Source of the DNA: Lachnospiraceae bacterium
GTDB taxonomy: Bacteria; Bacillota; Clostridia; Lachnospirales; Lachnospiraceae
Direction of reading: 5' to 3'
DNA: 64,000 bases
Assembly (NCBI GenBank): GCA_017395635.1
Contig: JAFQOE010000047.1
Location: 98,696-162,695 of the forward strand
Both the position numbers and the translations under genes were made by a program. The notes under the pieces are model-generated. The model made no database searches. It was not told the origin of the DNA and saw only the letters and a list, made by a program, of their open reading frames with translations. Position 1 is the first letter of the stretch. Each line of letters begins with the position of its first letter. Below are positions 28,756 through 38,105 of the stretch, piece after piece.

Positions 28756-28841
28756 TATATAATTTAATATTTTTACATCTACCCAATTCTCACTCTCAAG
28801 TCTTCCTTACAAAAGCACTAGTAATTATATAGAAAAATACT

Positions 28842-28859
28842 TACAGAATATTATTCATA
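28842..28859. promoter_or_regulatory. Candidate ARG box upstream of argG
   Basis: Read on the minus strand this 18-mer begins TATGAATAATATTC, matching the left half of the ArgR operator well (compare the argD box at 39453-39470). The right half is degenerate. It ends 17 bp before the argG -35. Confidence 0.4.
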
Positions 28860-28876
28860 ATATTTGAAAAAGTATC

Positions 28877-28905
28877 TTGCATATTATTCCTATTAGTTGT
28901 ATATT
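28877..28905 (+). promoter_or_regulatory. argG promoter
   Basis: -35 TTGCAT (28877-28882), a 17-bp spacer and -10 TATATT (28900-28905), leaving a leader of about 60 bp before the AGGAGG site of argG. Confidence 0.65.
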
Positions 28906-28973
28906 AGTCAGTAGGATTTCAGTCACGAACAGTTGAAATCATTTTTACACATTTATTAAGGAGGATTTCTTCA

Positions 28974-30185
28974 ATGAAAGAAAAAGTTATCTTAGCTTAT
29001 TCCGGCGGTCTTGATACAACTGCTATTATTCCTTGGTTAAAGGAAAACTATGACTACGAAGTAATCTGCGTATGTATCGACGTTGGACAGGAAAGCGAAT
29101 TAGAAGGATTAGAGGAAAGAGCAAAAGCGTCTGGCGCTTCTAAGTGCTATATCTTAGACGTAGTGGATGAATTCTGTGATGATTATATCGTTCCATGTGT
29201 ACAGGCTGGTTCTGTATACGAGAACAAATACTTATTAGGTACTTCAATGGCTAGACCATTAATTGGTAAAGTATTAGTGGATATCGCTCACAAAGAGGGA
29301 GCTACTGCTATCTGCCACGGTGCAACAGGTAAGGGTAACGATCAGGTACGTTTCGAGCTTGCAATCAAAGCATTCGGACCAGAACTTAAGATTATTGCTG
29401 CTTGGAGACAAGATTCATGGACAATGAACTCTCGTGAAGAAGAGATTGAATATTGTAGAGCACATGGTATTGACTTACCATTCTCAGCAGATTCTTCATA
29501 CAGCCGTGACCGTAACTTATGGCACATCAGCCACGAAGGTCTTGAATTAGAGGATCCTGCATGCGAGCCAAACTATGATCATTTATTAGTTCTTGGTACA
29601 TATCCTGAGAAAGCTCCTAATGAGGCTGAATATGTTACATTAACATTTGAAAAGGGTGTTCCTACTTCTGTTAATGGTAAAGAAATGAAGGTTTCAGATA
29701 TCATTCGCGAATTAAACCGTTTAGGTGGCAAACATGGTGTTGGTATCGTAGACATCGTTGAGAACCGTGTAGTTGGTATGAAGTCACGTGGTGTTTATGA
29801 AACTCCAGGTGGAACCATTCTTATGGAAGCACACAATCAGTTAGAGGAGTTAATCCTTGATCGCGAGACATTAGCATTTAAAAAGACAATCGGTGACAAA
29901 TTTGCTGATGTTGTATACGAAGGTAAATGGTGGTCACCACTCCGTGAAGCTTTACAGTCATTTATAGAATCTACACAGGAGCGAGTAACAGGTGAAGTAA
30001 AGTTAAAGCTTTATAAGGGTAACATCATCAAAGCTGGTACTACTTCTCCATATTCATTATACTCTGAGTCTTTAGCAAGCTTCACAACCGGTGATTTATA
30101 TGATCACAGAGATGCAGAAGGATTCATTAACTTATTTGGTCTTTCTACAAAAGTTCGTGCAATGCTTGATGCTGAGAGAAAGTAA
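28974..30185 (+). CDS. argG: Argininosuccinate synthase
   Basis: A 403-residue cytoplasmic enzyme that joins citrulline and aspartate with ATP. The PP-loop motif AYSGGLDTT is at 8-16, [15 protein letters not shown] is the aspartate/citrulline region, and the length matches the family. The start is ATG with AAGGAGG upstream. It is the only large plus-strand gene here and has its own promoter and terminator. Its codon choice looks more selective than its neighbours', which suggests high expression. Confidence 0.98.
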   Translation: MKEKVILAYSGGLDTTAIIPWLKENYDYEVICVCIDVGQESELEGLEERAKASGASKCYILDVVDEFCDDYIVPCVQAGSVYENKYLLGTSMARPLIGKVLVDIAHKEGATAICHGATGKGNDQVRFELAIKAFGPELKIIAAWRQDSWTMNSREEEIEYCRAHGIDLPFSADSSYSRDRNLWHISHEGLELEDPACEPNYDHLLVLGTYPEKAPNEAEYVTLTFEKGVPTSVNGKEMKVSDIIRELNRLGGKHGVGIVDIVENRVVGMKSRGVYETPGGTILMEAHNQLEELILDRETLAFKKTIGDKFADVVYEGKWWSPLREALQSFIESTQERVTGEVKLKLYKGNIIKAGTTSPYSLYSESLASFTTGDLYDHRDAEGFINLFGLSTKVRAMLDAERK

Positions 30186-30199
30186 TTACATCATACATA

Positions 30200-30234
30200 C
30201 AAAAGGGTCTGTGAAATTCACAGACCCTTTTGTT
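30200..30234. terminator. Terminator of argG, probably shared with the convergent secreted-protein gene
   Basis: A perfect 33-bp palindrome: CAAAAGGGTCTGTGAA pairs with TTCACAGACCCTTTTG, then TTGTTG on the plus strand. On the minus strand the downstream T run is short (TTTTG). Confidence 0.9.
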
Positions 30235-30265
30235 GTTGTGCTGACAACCCCTTTTCACCTTACTT

Positions 30266-32440
30266 TCATTTCATTTTAATTGTCACAGTTGCTTTTTTAT
30301 CACTACCATCTGTCGCTATAGCCGTAATCTTAACCTTCTTTCCTTTTCCTGCTTTTTTCGTCTTTACTTCACCTTTTGAGGATACTGTTGCATACTTTGT
30401 ATCACTACTCATCCATTGTAATTTCTTATTAACAGATTTTCCGGTTGTTGTTATCGTTGTTTTCAATTTAACAGAATGACCAGCTTTAACCGACTGAACT
30501 TTGCTACCTTTAATAGCCACTTTCTTTACAGCATGCCTCATGATCATAATTGTATAAGTCGCTTTTACAGCACCGTCATCTGTTGCCGTAGCTGTAATGG
30601 TAACTTTTTTTCCTATTCCTTTTTTCTTCAAAGTCACTATTCCCTTTTGGTTTACAGATGCATAGTTCTTATTACTGCTTGACCATATTAATTCCTGATC
30701 ACTTTCATTCGAAGGAGTAACTTTCGCAGTTAATTTTACTTTCTTTCCTGCTGCAATTTTCTTCGAAATCCCGGTAATTTTTATATTTTCAATATAAACC
30801 GTATCATCCTCTTGAACATTATCCTTCTCATTCTCATCATCAAAACCTACAACCTTAATTGAAACGACTACCTTCTTTTCGATATCATTTTCTTTGTATG
30901 TAATAATTAATTCTTTTACACCTTCTCCTGTCATATCAATCTCCAACAAATTTGTCGTATAGTCTTTAACTACTACTTCACTACCATCACTATAGACAGC
31001 TATTATTACCAAATCATCTAAGGTCAGTTTTTCATCTTTCTTATAAGTAAGTTTTTCCTTTTTTACCTTGATAGTAGTCAGTATTTTTCCCGGTTGTTCT
31101 GGTTCTCCCGGCTGCTCTGTCTCTCCAGGCTGTTCTGTCTCTCCAGGCTGTTCTGTCTCTCCAGGCTGTTCTGTCTCTCCCGGTTGCTCTGTCTCTCCAG
31201 GCTGTTCTGTCTCTCCAGGCTGTTCTGTCTCTCCCGGTTGCTCTGTCTCTCCAGGCTGTTCTGTCTCTCCAGGCTGTTCTGTCTCTCCAGGCTGTTCTGT
31301 AGTCGTCTCTGACGCCTGCGATACCTCTATCTCTACACTTGTTGTTTTTGTTACACCACCTTCTGTATAACTAACAACAATTTCCTTTGTTCCCTTCGTT
31401 GTCATGTCTATATTTTGTACATTCGTTTCATAGACGATTACTTTACTCTCTTCTCCCGTATTATATACCGCTGTCACTGTTATATCATCAACATTCAGTT
31501 TTTCTCCTACTTCATAAACTGTTTTGATTTTCTCTACTTTAATGTTCTCTAATACTTTCGTTGGATATGTAATCTCATTAGAATTTCCATCGCTGCTTAC
31601 TGTACCTGCATATAACCATACATCGGTTTTTGATAAATCCAAATGAAGCACAGGACACACCACATATCTATTCGTATCTACATATCCATCATTATATATT
31701 TCACCATTCAAACCCACAAAATATACATTATTTGTATATGTATCACCTGGTGTACGCAAAAACCACCAATTCTTCTCCCCTGCAGGATTCGTATTGACAC
31801 TATGCCACTTTGCTGCACTACCTCCAGCACCAACATAAGCAGTATTCACTCGTTCTCTAGCCTTATCCTGATTCCTATCTGAAGAAAATCCATAAGCCGG
31901 ATTCACAGCCTCACTATAAGACAACAAATAAATCTGGTCTTCCGTTGAATTACCACCATTAGCAGTATCCGGTTCAACAACCGTTTTTATGATTGCATTT
32001 CTCTCATCCTTTGAAAAAGCTCGAAGCTTAAAGTTATCATACAAATAATTCGTACCAGCTGCATTCTCACTAGAACCATAGCCATTCAACCAACTTCTCA
32101 TAGTAGATGTTTCCCATGTAATGCTTTCAAATTCAACATAATATCTCCACGCATCCAAACAACAATCCGACATCAAAAATGCATCGTCCCCATCAACAGA
32201 GAGCACTCTCCACTTAATTGGATCCTTTGTCTGTCCGGTTGCATCGGATTGCGGATAATTACCGAAATACACACAATCCCATGTCACAATACCATTGCCA
32301 TCTGTGTTTGGATTACTAAGAGTTGCTGCTTCAACCTTATTCATATCGTCGAATGATGTGCCCACGAATAATGAAAGTAGCATTATTCCAGCCAAAAAAT
32401 ACGATCCTATTTTCATACCGATTCTCTTTATCTTTCCCAT
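30266..32440 (-). CDS. Secreted multidomain protein with DUF6273-like and Ig-like domains and a TEQPGE repeat linker
   Basis: A 724-residue exported protein. Order: signal peptide (1-39, ending VEAA); a DUF6273-like domain with WDCVYFGNYPQSD and WWFLRTPG (about 45-270); a Big_3-type Ig domain (about 290-375, VEKIKTVYEVGEKL); a linker of twelve EQPGE-type hexapeptides; a second Big_3 domain; two Big_2 domains with LIWSSSNKNYASVNQKG and LQWMSSDTKYATVSSKG; and a Lys-rich C-terminus. No LPXTG or SLH anchor is seen. It is probably a surface or secreted adhesion or scaffold protein. It has its own promoter. Confidence 0.85.
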   Translation of the reverse strand: MGKIKRIGMKIGSYFLAGIMLLSLFVGTSFDDMNKVEAATLSNPNTDGNGIVTWDCVYFGNYPQSDATGQTKDPIKWRVLSVDGDDAFLMSDCCLDAWRYYVEFESITWETSTMRSWLNGYGSSENAAGTNYLYDNFKLRAFSKDERNAIIKTVVEPDTANGGNSTEDQIYLLSYSEAVNPAYGFSSDRNQDKARERVNTAYVGAGGSAAKWHSVNTNPAGEKNWWFLRTPGDTYTNNVYFVGLNGEIYNDGYVDTNRYVVCPVLHLDLSKTDVWLYAGTVSSDGNSNEITYPTKVLENIKVEKIKTVYEVGEKLNVDDITVTAVYNTGEESKVIVYETNVQNIDMTTKGTKEIVVSYTEGGVTKTTSVEIEVSQASETTTEQPGETEQPGETEQPGETEQPGETEQPGETEQPGETEQPGETEQPGETEQPGETEQPGETEQPGEPEQPGKILTTIKVKKEKLTYKKDEKLTLDDLVIIAVYSDGSEVVVKDYTTNLLEIDMTGEGVKELIITYKENDIEKKVVVSIKVVGFDDENEKDNVQEDDTVYIENIKITGISKKIAAGKKVKLTAKVTPSNESDQELIWSSSNKNYASVNQKGIVTLKKKGIGKKVTITATATDDGAVKATYTIMIMRHAVKKVAIKGSKVQSVKAGHSVKLKTTITTTGKSVNKKLQWMSSDTKYATVSSKGEVKTKKAGKGKKVKITAIATDGSDKKATVTIKMK
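31089..31304 (-). repeat. Twelve tandem 18-bp units coding for the EQPGE linker
   Basis: Twelve consecutive 18-bp units. Read on the plus strand most are CCAGGCTGTTCTGTCTCT, and three internal units carry CCCGG..GCTC variants that themselves recur. The first and last units are degenerate. Because the unit is a multiple of three, gain or loss of units changes linker length without a frameshift. Near-identity at silent sites points to recent expansion. Confidence 0.95.
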
Positions 32441-32495
32441 ACCAATACCTCTCTTTCCATATTCACAAACGATTTCCTAACAATAGATATGTATA

Positions 32496-32524
32496 ATTAT
32501 ATCATTGTTCTTGTTTCTAAACAA
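32496..32524 (-). promoter_or_regulatory. Promoter of the secreted-protein gene
   Basis: -35 TTGTTT (32519-32524), a 17-bp spacer and -10 TATAAT (32496-32501) on the minus strand. The -35 lies in a small palindrome TTGTTTAGAAACAA. Confidence 0.6.
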
Positions 32525-32599
32525 TCAAATCTCTAATAATCATAATAATAAAAAAGAAACATTTTTTCTTTATAAGACAATTTCAATGAAATTTCCTAT

Positions 32600-32648
32600 A
32601 AAAAAACAACACATAGCATATAGATTATTACAACCTGCCATGTGTTAT
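32600..32648 (-). terminator. Terminator of the nad operon
   Basis: On the minus strand AACACAT (32640-32646) pairs with ATGTGTT (32608-32614) around a long loop, followed by GTTTTTTT. The stem is short but the T tract is clear. Confidence 0.65.
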
Positions 32649-32713
32649 TTTTAAAATAATACAACAATTCCCATAATCACTCGTTATGATCGTAATTCCA
32701 GGGAACAAATATA

Positions 32714-33562
32714 TTATATACGATGCAAATTCTTCAATGACAAATCCATAATTGGAGCTGAATGCGTCAAAGCACCGGAAGAGATATAATCCACTCCGAT
32801 ATCAATCAAGTTTGCAACATTCTCCTTTGTCACATTACCAGAACATTCTGTTTTTGCTCTTCCATCAATAACTCGAATTGCTTCTTTCATGGTTTCTTTA
32901 TCCATGTTATCCAACATAATAATATCTGCTCCGGCTTCGACTGCTTCTTTCACCATGTCTAGTGTTTCACACTCTACTTCAATCTTACGAACAAATGGTG
33001 CATATTCCTGAGCCATATGCACTGCTTCCTTCACTCCACCCGCTGCTCCGATATGGTTATCCTTTAACAAAATGCCGTCTGACAAATTAAAACGATGATT
33101 ATATCCACCACCTACTTTAACAGCATACTTTTCAAACACACGCATATTCGGAGTTGTCTTTCTGGTATCCAGTAGCTTTGTTTTGCTTCCTTTAAACAAT
33201 ACAGCAATCGAATTCGTATAAGTAGCAATTCCACTCATTCTCTGTAAGTAATTCAACGCTGTACGTTCACCCTCTAACAACACGCGAATATCACCACGTA
33301 TTTTTCCAATCAACTGACCATTCGAAACTTTGTCTCCATCTTTTGCCTGCATTTCAAACTCTGTCTTATCATCCAACAACTCAAACACACGCTTAAAGAT
33401 TTCTAATCCGGCAAGTACACCATCCTGCTTACAAATCAAATCCACTTCTCCAAGCTGATATTCCGGCATAACTGAATTCGTTGTAATATCTTCGCTCGTA
33501 ATATCTTCTCTTAATGCCTGTAAAATCAAATTATCTACATTCAAATTCATTAACTCTCTCAT
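32714..33562 (-). CDS. nadC: Nicotinate-nucleotide pyrophosphorylase (carboxylating)
   Basis: A 282-residue quinolinate phosphoribosyltransferase, the third step of NAD synthesis from aspartate. Conserved features are LREDITSEDITT near the start, ERTALNYLQRMSGIAT (about 105-120), LDTRKTTPNMR and KDNHI. AAGGAG eight bases before the ATG sets the start. It is the last gene of nadABC. Confidence 0.97.
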   Translation of the reverse strand: MRELMNLNVDNLILQALREDITSEDITTNSVMPEYQLGEVDLICKQDGVLAGLEIFKRVFELLDDKTEFEMQAKDGDKVSNGQLIGKIRGDIRVLLEGERTALNYLQRMSGIATYTNSIAVLFKGSKTKLLDTRKTTPNMRVFEKYAVKVGGGYNHRFNLSDGILLKDNHIGAAGGVKEAVHMAQEYAPFVRKIEVECETLDMVKEAVEAGADIIMLDNMDKETMKEAIRVIDGRAKTECSGNVTKENVANLIDIGVDYISSGALTHSAPIMDLSLKNLHRI

Positions 33563-33597
33563 CTGTATTCTCCTTTATAATATTCACATCTAATTCG

Positions 33598-34917
33598 TTA
33601 TCCTTGTATACTTCTTCTCAATCGTTCCTCTTCAATATGCTGTCTTGTAAATTCATGATACTTCTCGCTAAATTCCCTGTAAGATGCCGGATAATCACTT
33701 ATTTGCAACACAATCTTATCTGTAAGTTTTTCTGAAACTTTTTTCTCATTCTCCATCATACATAATTCTATATCCTTCGCAGCACGTTTTGCCCATACTA
33801 AGCTTTCCAACAAAGAATTGCTTGCCAAACGATTGGCTCCATGTACACCATTACAAGCTGTTTCTCCAGCTGCATACAAATGCTTCATAGAGGTTCTACC
33901 ATCTAAATCTACCTTCACACCACCCATAAAATAGTGTTGTGCCGGTACCACCGGAACCGGTTCCTTCGTAATATCATACCCCTCTTCCAAACACTTTTTA
34001 TAAATATTCGGAAAACGTTTTACAACATCATCAGGATGAATCTTTCTAAGGGAAAGATGTACATATTTGGTTCCATCCAACTCCATCTGCTTGCGAATCT
34101 CACCCGTTAATACATCTCTTGGTAATAACTCATCTGCAAACCGTTCTCCATCCTTGTTCAGTAAAATTGCACCTTCACCTCGAACAGATTCTGAAATCAA
34201 AAATCTTCTTCCTTGCTCCTCAGAATATAATGTGGTCGGATGAATCTGCACATAATCTACATTTTCCAATTCAATCTTATGCTTCATTGAAATAGCTAAT
34301 GCATCCCCTGTTAAATGCCTATAATTTGTGGAGTGCTTGTACAGACCACCTACACCACCACTAGCCCATAAAGTATAATGGCTATAAATAGGCATAACCT
34401 CACCATTCTCTAACTCTGCAACAATACCATAACATGTATTGTCCTTCGTTATAATATCTATCATTGTGGTGCGTTCCATTAAGGTAACATTCTCTAACTT
34501 TTTCACGTGTGCAAGTAACTTAGATGTAATTTCTTTACCTGTCAAATCTTCATGGTACAAAATTCTCGATGCAGTATGTGCACCTTCTTTGGTATACACA
34601 AACTCACCCTGCTCACGTTCAAATTCCACATCATAATCAATCAGATTTCGTATTATATCCTGAGAGGAACGTATCATCATATCTACAGCAGTTCTATCAT
34701 TCTTATAATGACCCGCACGCAAAGTATCTTCAAAGAAAGCTGCATAATCATCTTCATTTTTTAAAACACAAATTCCACCCTGCGCAAGATAAGAATCGCT
34801 TTTCTCTGCATCTGATTTTGTAATAATTAATATTTGCTTGTCCTTTGGTAAATGCAACGTAGCAAATAATCCTGCAACGCCAGTACCTACAACTATAATA
34901 TCAAATTCTTTTTTCAT
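33598..34917 (-). CDS. nadB: L-aspartate oxidase
   Basis: A 439-residue FAD enzyme that oxidises aspartate to iminoaspartate for quinolinate synthesis. The FAD-binding motif is GTGVAGL (11-17), with SDSYLAQGG, GGVGGLYKHSTN and the substrate-side HYFMGG further on. It is slightly shorter than the E. coli enzyme (540) because the C-terminal helical domain is reduced, which is common in clostridia. Middle gene of nadABC. Confidence 0.95.
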   Translation of the reverse strand: MKKEFDIIVVGTGVAGLFATLHLPKDKQILIITKSDAEKSDSYLAQGGICVLKNEDDYAAFFEDTLRAGHYKNDRTAVDMMIRSSQDIIRNLIDYDVEFEREQGEFVYTKEGAHTASRILYHEDLTGKEITSKLLAHVKKLENVTLMERTTMIDIITKDNTCYGIVAELENGEVMPIYSHYTLWASGGVGGLYKHSTNYRHLTGDALAISMKHKIELENVDYVQIHPTTLYSEEQGRRFLISESVRGEGAILLNKDGERFADELLPRDVLTGEIRKQMELDGTKYVHLSLRKIHPDDVVKRFPNIYKKCLEEGYDITKEPVPVVPAQHYFMGGVKVDLDGRTSMKHLYAAGETACNGVHGANRLASNSLLESLVWAKRAAKDIELCMMENEKKVSEKLTDKIVLQISDYPASYREFSEKYHEFTRQHIEEERLRRSIQG

Positions 34918-34944
34918 CTTAAGTCCTCTTTAGAAGTATTCTTC

Positions 34945-35853
34945 TTACTTACTTCCCAACTCAAGCATACGATTTAGTGAATGATTGGCACCATTGCGCA
35001 CTTCATCGTTTACTTCCATCTGATAGTTCATATTTTCCAAACTACTTAACACTTTTTCCAAAGTAACCTTCTTCATATCATGACAAATCATATTATCACT
35101 GACTAGATGAAATACCTTGTCCGGATTCTTTTTTCGAAGTTCATATAATACTCCTTGCTCTGTACCAATAATAAACTCTTTTGCTTCACAAGAAGATGCA
35201 TAATCAATAATTCCACTAGTAGAACCGATATAATCCGCCATTTCTAATATATCACTTTGACATTCCGGATGTACTAAAAACTCTGCATTCGGATACTGTT
35301 TCTTTGCCTTTTCCACTTCTTCTTTCGTTAACGCATGATGAATTGGGCAAAAACCATCATTAAAAATGAAATGTTTGTCTTTTACCTTGCTAGCTACATA
35401 TCTTGCAAGATTTACATCCGGAATAAAATAAATATTCTTATTCGGTAATGCTTCCACAATCTTAATCGCATTAGCTGAAGTCACACAAACGTCGGAATGC
35501 ACTTTTAACTCTGCAACAGAATTAATATAGCATACAACCGCAACATCATCATACTGCTCTCGCACTTTCTTAATCTTATCTACTGCGGCCATATGAGCCA
35601 TCGCACAATCAGCAGTCTCATCCGGCATAATTACAACCTTATTCGGATTCAATATCTTTGCACTTTCCCCCATAAATGAAACTCCGCAAAATACAATCGT
35701 ATCCGCTTCAATTCCGGTTGCTATCTTACTAAGATAGAAGGAATCTCCGATATAATCTGCTATTTCCTGCACCTCATCCGGCACATAATAGTGAGCTAAA
35801 ATCACCGCATTTCTCTCTTTTTTTAATTCCAAAATCTTGGCTTTAATATCCAT
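34945..35853 (-). CDS. nadA: Quinolinate synthase A
   Basis: A 302-residue [4Fe-4S] enzyme that condenses iminoaspartate with dihydroxyacetone phosphate. The cluster cysteines are in VFCGVSFMGE, FCPIHH/CVTSAN and MICHDM; HPECQSD is also conserved. The ATG at 35853 has AAAGGAG upstream; a longer upstream frame is not used. First gene of nadABC, 40 bp after the small 83-residue gene. Confidence 0.96.
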   Translation of the reverse strand: MDIKAKILELKKERNAVILAHYYVPDEVQEIADYIGDSFYLSKIATGIEADTIVFCGVSFMGESAKILNPNKVVIMPDETADCAMAHMAAVDKIKKVREQYDDVAVVCYINSVAELKVHSDVCVTSANAIKIVEALPNKNIYFIPDVNLARYVASKVKDKHFIFNDGFCPIHHALTKEEVEKAKKQYPNAEFLVHPECQSDILEMADYIGSTSGIIDYASSCEAKEFIIGTEQGVLYELRKKNPDKVFHLVSDNMICHDMKKVTLEKVLSSLENMNYQMEVNDEVRNGANHSLNRMLELGSK

Positions 35854-35893
35854 ATACTCTCCTTTGTGTCTCACCTTCTCAAAACACCAAATG

Positions 35894-36145
35894 CTACTTT
35901 TCCTCATCCGGTATATCCAAATCCAAACCGGTATCATTAAAGTCATCGAATAAAATTTTGTTCATATCAAAATCATACGCATCTGTATTACCGTACACTT
36001 TACGAACTTCTTCTTCCATTTCTTCCTTAATTGGCATAAGTGTTGCAACCGAAATACCAAGCATTGCAGACACCTCTTCCACTGCAATCTTGCCCCTTAA
36101 CATTCTTTTTGCCACATCTAAAGTGGCCTTATCCGTATTATTCAT
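35894..36145 (-). CDS. Small protein of unknown function with HTH-like N-terminus
   Basis: 83 residues, not recognised. Residues 8-45 (VAKRMLRGKIAVEEVSAMLG and the following helix) look like a helix-turn-helix. The C-terminal half is very acidic (DFDMNKILFDDFNDTGLDLD). AGAGG precedes the ATG. It lies between argH and nadA on the same strand with short gaps, and so is probably co-transcribed with nadABC. It could be a small regulator or adaptor for either pathway; no function is claimed. Confidence 0.75.
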   Translation of the reverse strand: MNNTDKATLDVAKRMLRGKIAVEEVSAMLGISVATLMPIKEEMEEEVRKVYGNTDAYDFDMNKILFDDFNDTGLDLDIPDEEK

Positions 36146-36220
36146 ACCAACACGCCTCTTTTCTATTGTTACCTATATCAGTTTCACATCTTCTTTTGTT
36201 TATTTCCTATCGCTACAGCA

Positions 36221-37606
36221 TCATTCACCAATACGTTTCATGTACTCCTCGTTGATTGCAATAACCTGCTCCATGGCTGCTTTACTCGGTGCACCAATTG
36301 TTTCTCTCTTCTCTACGCAAGTTTTTAAACTAATGGCATCATAGATATCCGCTTCAAACACTGGTGAGATTGTCTTATATTCCTCTAACGACATATCATC
36401 CAATGAGATATTCTTGTCAATACAGTAAAGTACTAACTGTCCTACAATACCATGCGCATCTCTAAATGGTACACCTCGATTCACAAGATAGTCAGCAGCA
36501 TCTGTTGCATTCGTAAATCCATTCTTCGCACTGCTTTCCATAACATCTTTATTAACCGTCATTGTATCAATCATTCCTGTAAACAATGCAAGACAACCTT
36601 TCACTGTATCAATTGCATCAAACGTAAATTCTTTATCTTCCTGCATATCTTTATTATACGCCAAAGGGATACCTTTCATCGTAGTTAAAATCTGCATCAA
36701 TGCACCATACACTCTACCAGTCTTACCACGCACAAGCTCTGCTATATCCGGATTCTTCTTCTGTGGCATAATAGAACTTCCTGTACTGTATGCATCGTCT
36801 AATTCTACAAAACGATATTCATTGGAATTCCAAATAATAATTTCTTCCGAGAAACGACTTAAATGCATCATAATAGTAGACATTGCACTAAGTAATTCAA
36901 TCACATAATCTCTATCTGATACCGAATCCATACTATTGAGTGTCGGACCATTAAAGCCCAATAACTCCGCCGTCATATTACGGTCCAACGGATATGTTGT
37001 TCCCGCCAAAGCACCAGACCCCAACGGACAATAATTCATGCGCTCATATATGTCACAAAGTCTATCATAATCTCTTTTAAACATCTCCATATATGCACCA
37101 AAATGATGTGCCAAAGTAATAGGTTGCGCTTTCTGTAAATGTGTAAATCCCGGCATATATGTATCCGTATGTTCCTTCATTAATCTATGAAGTACACTTA
37201 ACAAATCCTTCACTAATCCCTTCAGATTCTCAATCTCTTTTCGAGTGTACAATCTCATATCCAATGCAACTTGGTCGTTTCTTGAACGTCCGGTATGCAA
37301 TTTCTTACCGGCATCCCCAATACGATCAATCAAAGTCGCTTCTACAAAACTATGAATATCTTCATATTCTGACGTAATTACTAATGCTCCTCTTTCCACA
37401 TCTGCAAGAATCCCTTCAATACCTGCAAGAATCGCATCACGCTCCTTCTCTGTCAAAATTCCTACTGCTGCAAGCATCTTAACATGTGCCATGCTTCCTT
37501 CCATATCTTCTCTGTAAAACTTCTGATCAAATGTAATCGATGCATTAAAGTTATATACTAACTGGTCTGTTTCCTTTGTAAAACGACCGCCCCAAAGTTG
37601 TGCCAT
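36221..37606 (-). CDS. argH: Argininosuccinate lyase
   Basis: A 461-residue enzyme of the fumarase/aspartase superfamily that splits argininosuccinate into arginine and fumarate, the last step of arginine synthesis. The signature [12 protein letters not shown] is at about 278-289, and [10 protein letters not shown] near 107. The start is ATG after AGAGG. It is separate from argG, which is unlike the usual argGH pair. Confidence 0.97.
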   Translation of the reverse strand: MAQLWGGRFTKETDQLVYNFNASITFDQKFYREDMEGSMAHVKMLAAVGILTEKERDAILAGIEGILADVERGALVITSEYEDIHSFVEATLIDRIGDAGKKLHTGRSRNDQVALDMRLYTRKEIENLKGLVKDLLSVLHRLMKEHTDTYMPGFTHLQKAQPITLAHHFGAYMEMFKRDYDRLCDIYERMNYCPLGSGALAGTTYPLDRNMTAELLGFNGPTLNSMDSVSDRDYVIELLSAMSTIMMHLSRFSEEIIIWNSNEYRFVELDDAYSTGSSIMPQKKNPDIAELVRGKTGRVYGALMQILTTMKGIPLAYNKDMQEDKEFTFDAIDTVKGCLALFTGMIDTMTVNKDVMESSAKNGFTNATDAADYLVNRGVPFRDAHGIVGQLVLYCIDKNISLDDMSLEEYKTISPVFEADIYDAISLKTCVEKRETIGAPSKAAMEQVIAINEEYMKRIGE

Positions 37607-37673
37607 ATGTACTTTCCTCTTTTCATTAATTTCTTATTATTATCCGGTTTTCATCCCTAGACATACTTATTTC

Positions 37674-37702
37674 ATTTTACAATAAATTACTATTAGTGAC
37701 AA
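37674..37702 (-). promoter_or_regulatory. argH promoter
   Basis: -35 TTGTCA (37697-37702), a 17-bp spacer and -10 TAAAAT (37674-37679) on the minus strand. A GTGACA...TGTCAC inverted repeat overlaps and extends upstream of the -35. Confidence 0.55.
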
Positions 37703-37862
37703 GAAATTCTTTTTTATTTCCTTCAATTGTCACACCTTGAAAAAAATTCAAAAAAAATTAATACTTTTATTATATCTTATTTCAGAAAAATTTGTTATAA
37801 TATTAAAAAGCTATGGTTTCATTTTCATAAAAAGCTATTCAAGAAAAAAGGAAGGTGAATAT

Positions 37863-38057
37863 ATGTCCAGACAAGAAGTCAACAACAATACAGGAACAGA
37901 TTTAATTATAGCTTCGGACAAATATATATCCATAGGTAAAGATGGCTCTAACATCGTACTTAAAAACGGCGACAACATGATATGGTTCGATGGCGATGAT
38001 GCGTGGAATCAATTATTTAATGCTATAGATAAAACAAAGGCAAGTTTATCAACCTGA
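37863..38057 (+). CDS. Orphan 64-residue protein
   Basis: Not recognised. The ATG at 37863 has AGGAAGGTG upstream. The upstream in-frame extension is AT-rich DNA over a TATAAT box (37796-37801) and is unlikely to be coding. The product is soluble, with SDKYISIGKDGSNIVLKNGD then MIWFDGDDAWNQLFNAI, which suggests a small beta-hairpin domain followed by a helix. The strong ribosome binding site, own promoter and perfect terminator argue that it is real. Its last codons lie inside the terminator stem. Confidence 0.75.
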   Translation: MSRQEVNNNTGTDLIIASDKYISIGKDGSNIVLKNGDNMIWFDGDDAWNQLFNAIDKTKASLST

Positions 38058-38077
38058 TAAACTTGCCTTTGTTTTTT
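38035..38077. terminator. Strong terminator overlapping the 3' end of the 64-residue ORF
   Basis: CAAAGGCAAGTTTATCA (38035-38051) pairs perfectly with TGATAAACTTGCCTTTG (38055-38071) around a three-base loop, then TTTTTT. The stop codon TGA (38055-38057) starts the right arm. It can also serve argD, which ends at 38106 on the other strand. Confidence 0.93.
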
Positions 38078-38105
38078 AGTAAATATTCCTTGTACTACTT
38101 ATTCT

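Larger units (their letters stand above)
28581..28973. other. Divergent argC/argG control region
   Basis: 393 bp of very AT-rich DNA without a gene. It holds two candidate argC promoters (28643-28671 and 28727-28755), a 13-bp palindrome (28742-28754), a candidate ARG box (28842-28859) and the argG promoter (28877-28905). No riboswitch or T-box was recognised. Confidence 0.75.
32441..32713 (-). other. Intergenic region between nadC and the secreted-protein gene
   Basis: 273 bp holding the nadC terminator (32600-32648) and the promoter of the secreted-protein gene (32496-32524). The middle part is AT-rich with no further feature seen. Confidence 0.7.

Noticed and set aside
28581..28973. T-box or riboswitch leader for arginine genes
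   Set aside because: No T-box core or known aptamer pattern was seen; promoters and ARG-like boxes explain the region better.
31089..31304. The tandem array as a CRISPR
   Set aside because: Units are contiguous 18-mers without spacers and encode a protein linker; no cas genes are present.
31068..31370. Open frames of 72 and 100 residues on the plus strand across the 18-bp array, rich in Ser, Pro, Gly and Cys
   Set aside because: They are the antisense reading of a repeat whose unit is a multiple of three, so all frames stay open. No ribosome binding site and no domain.
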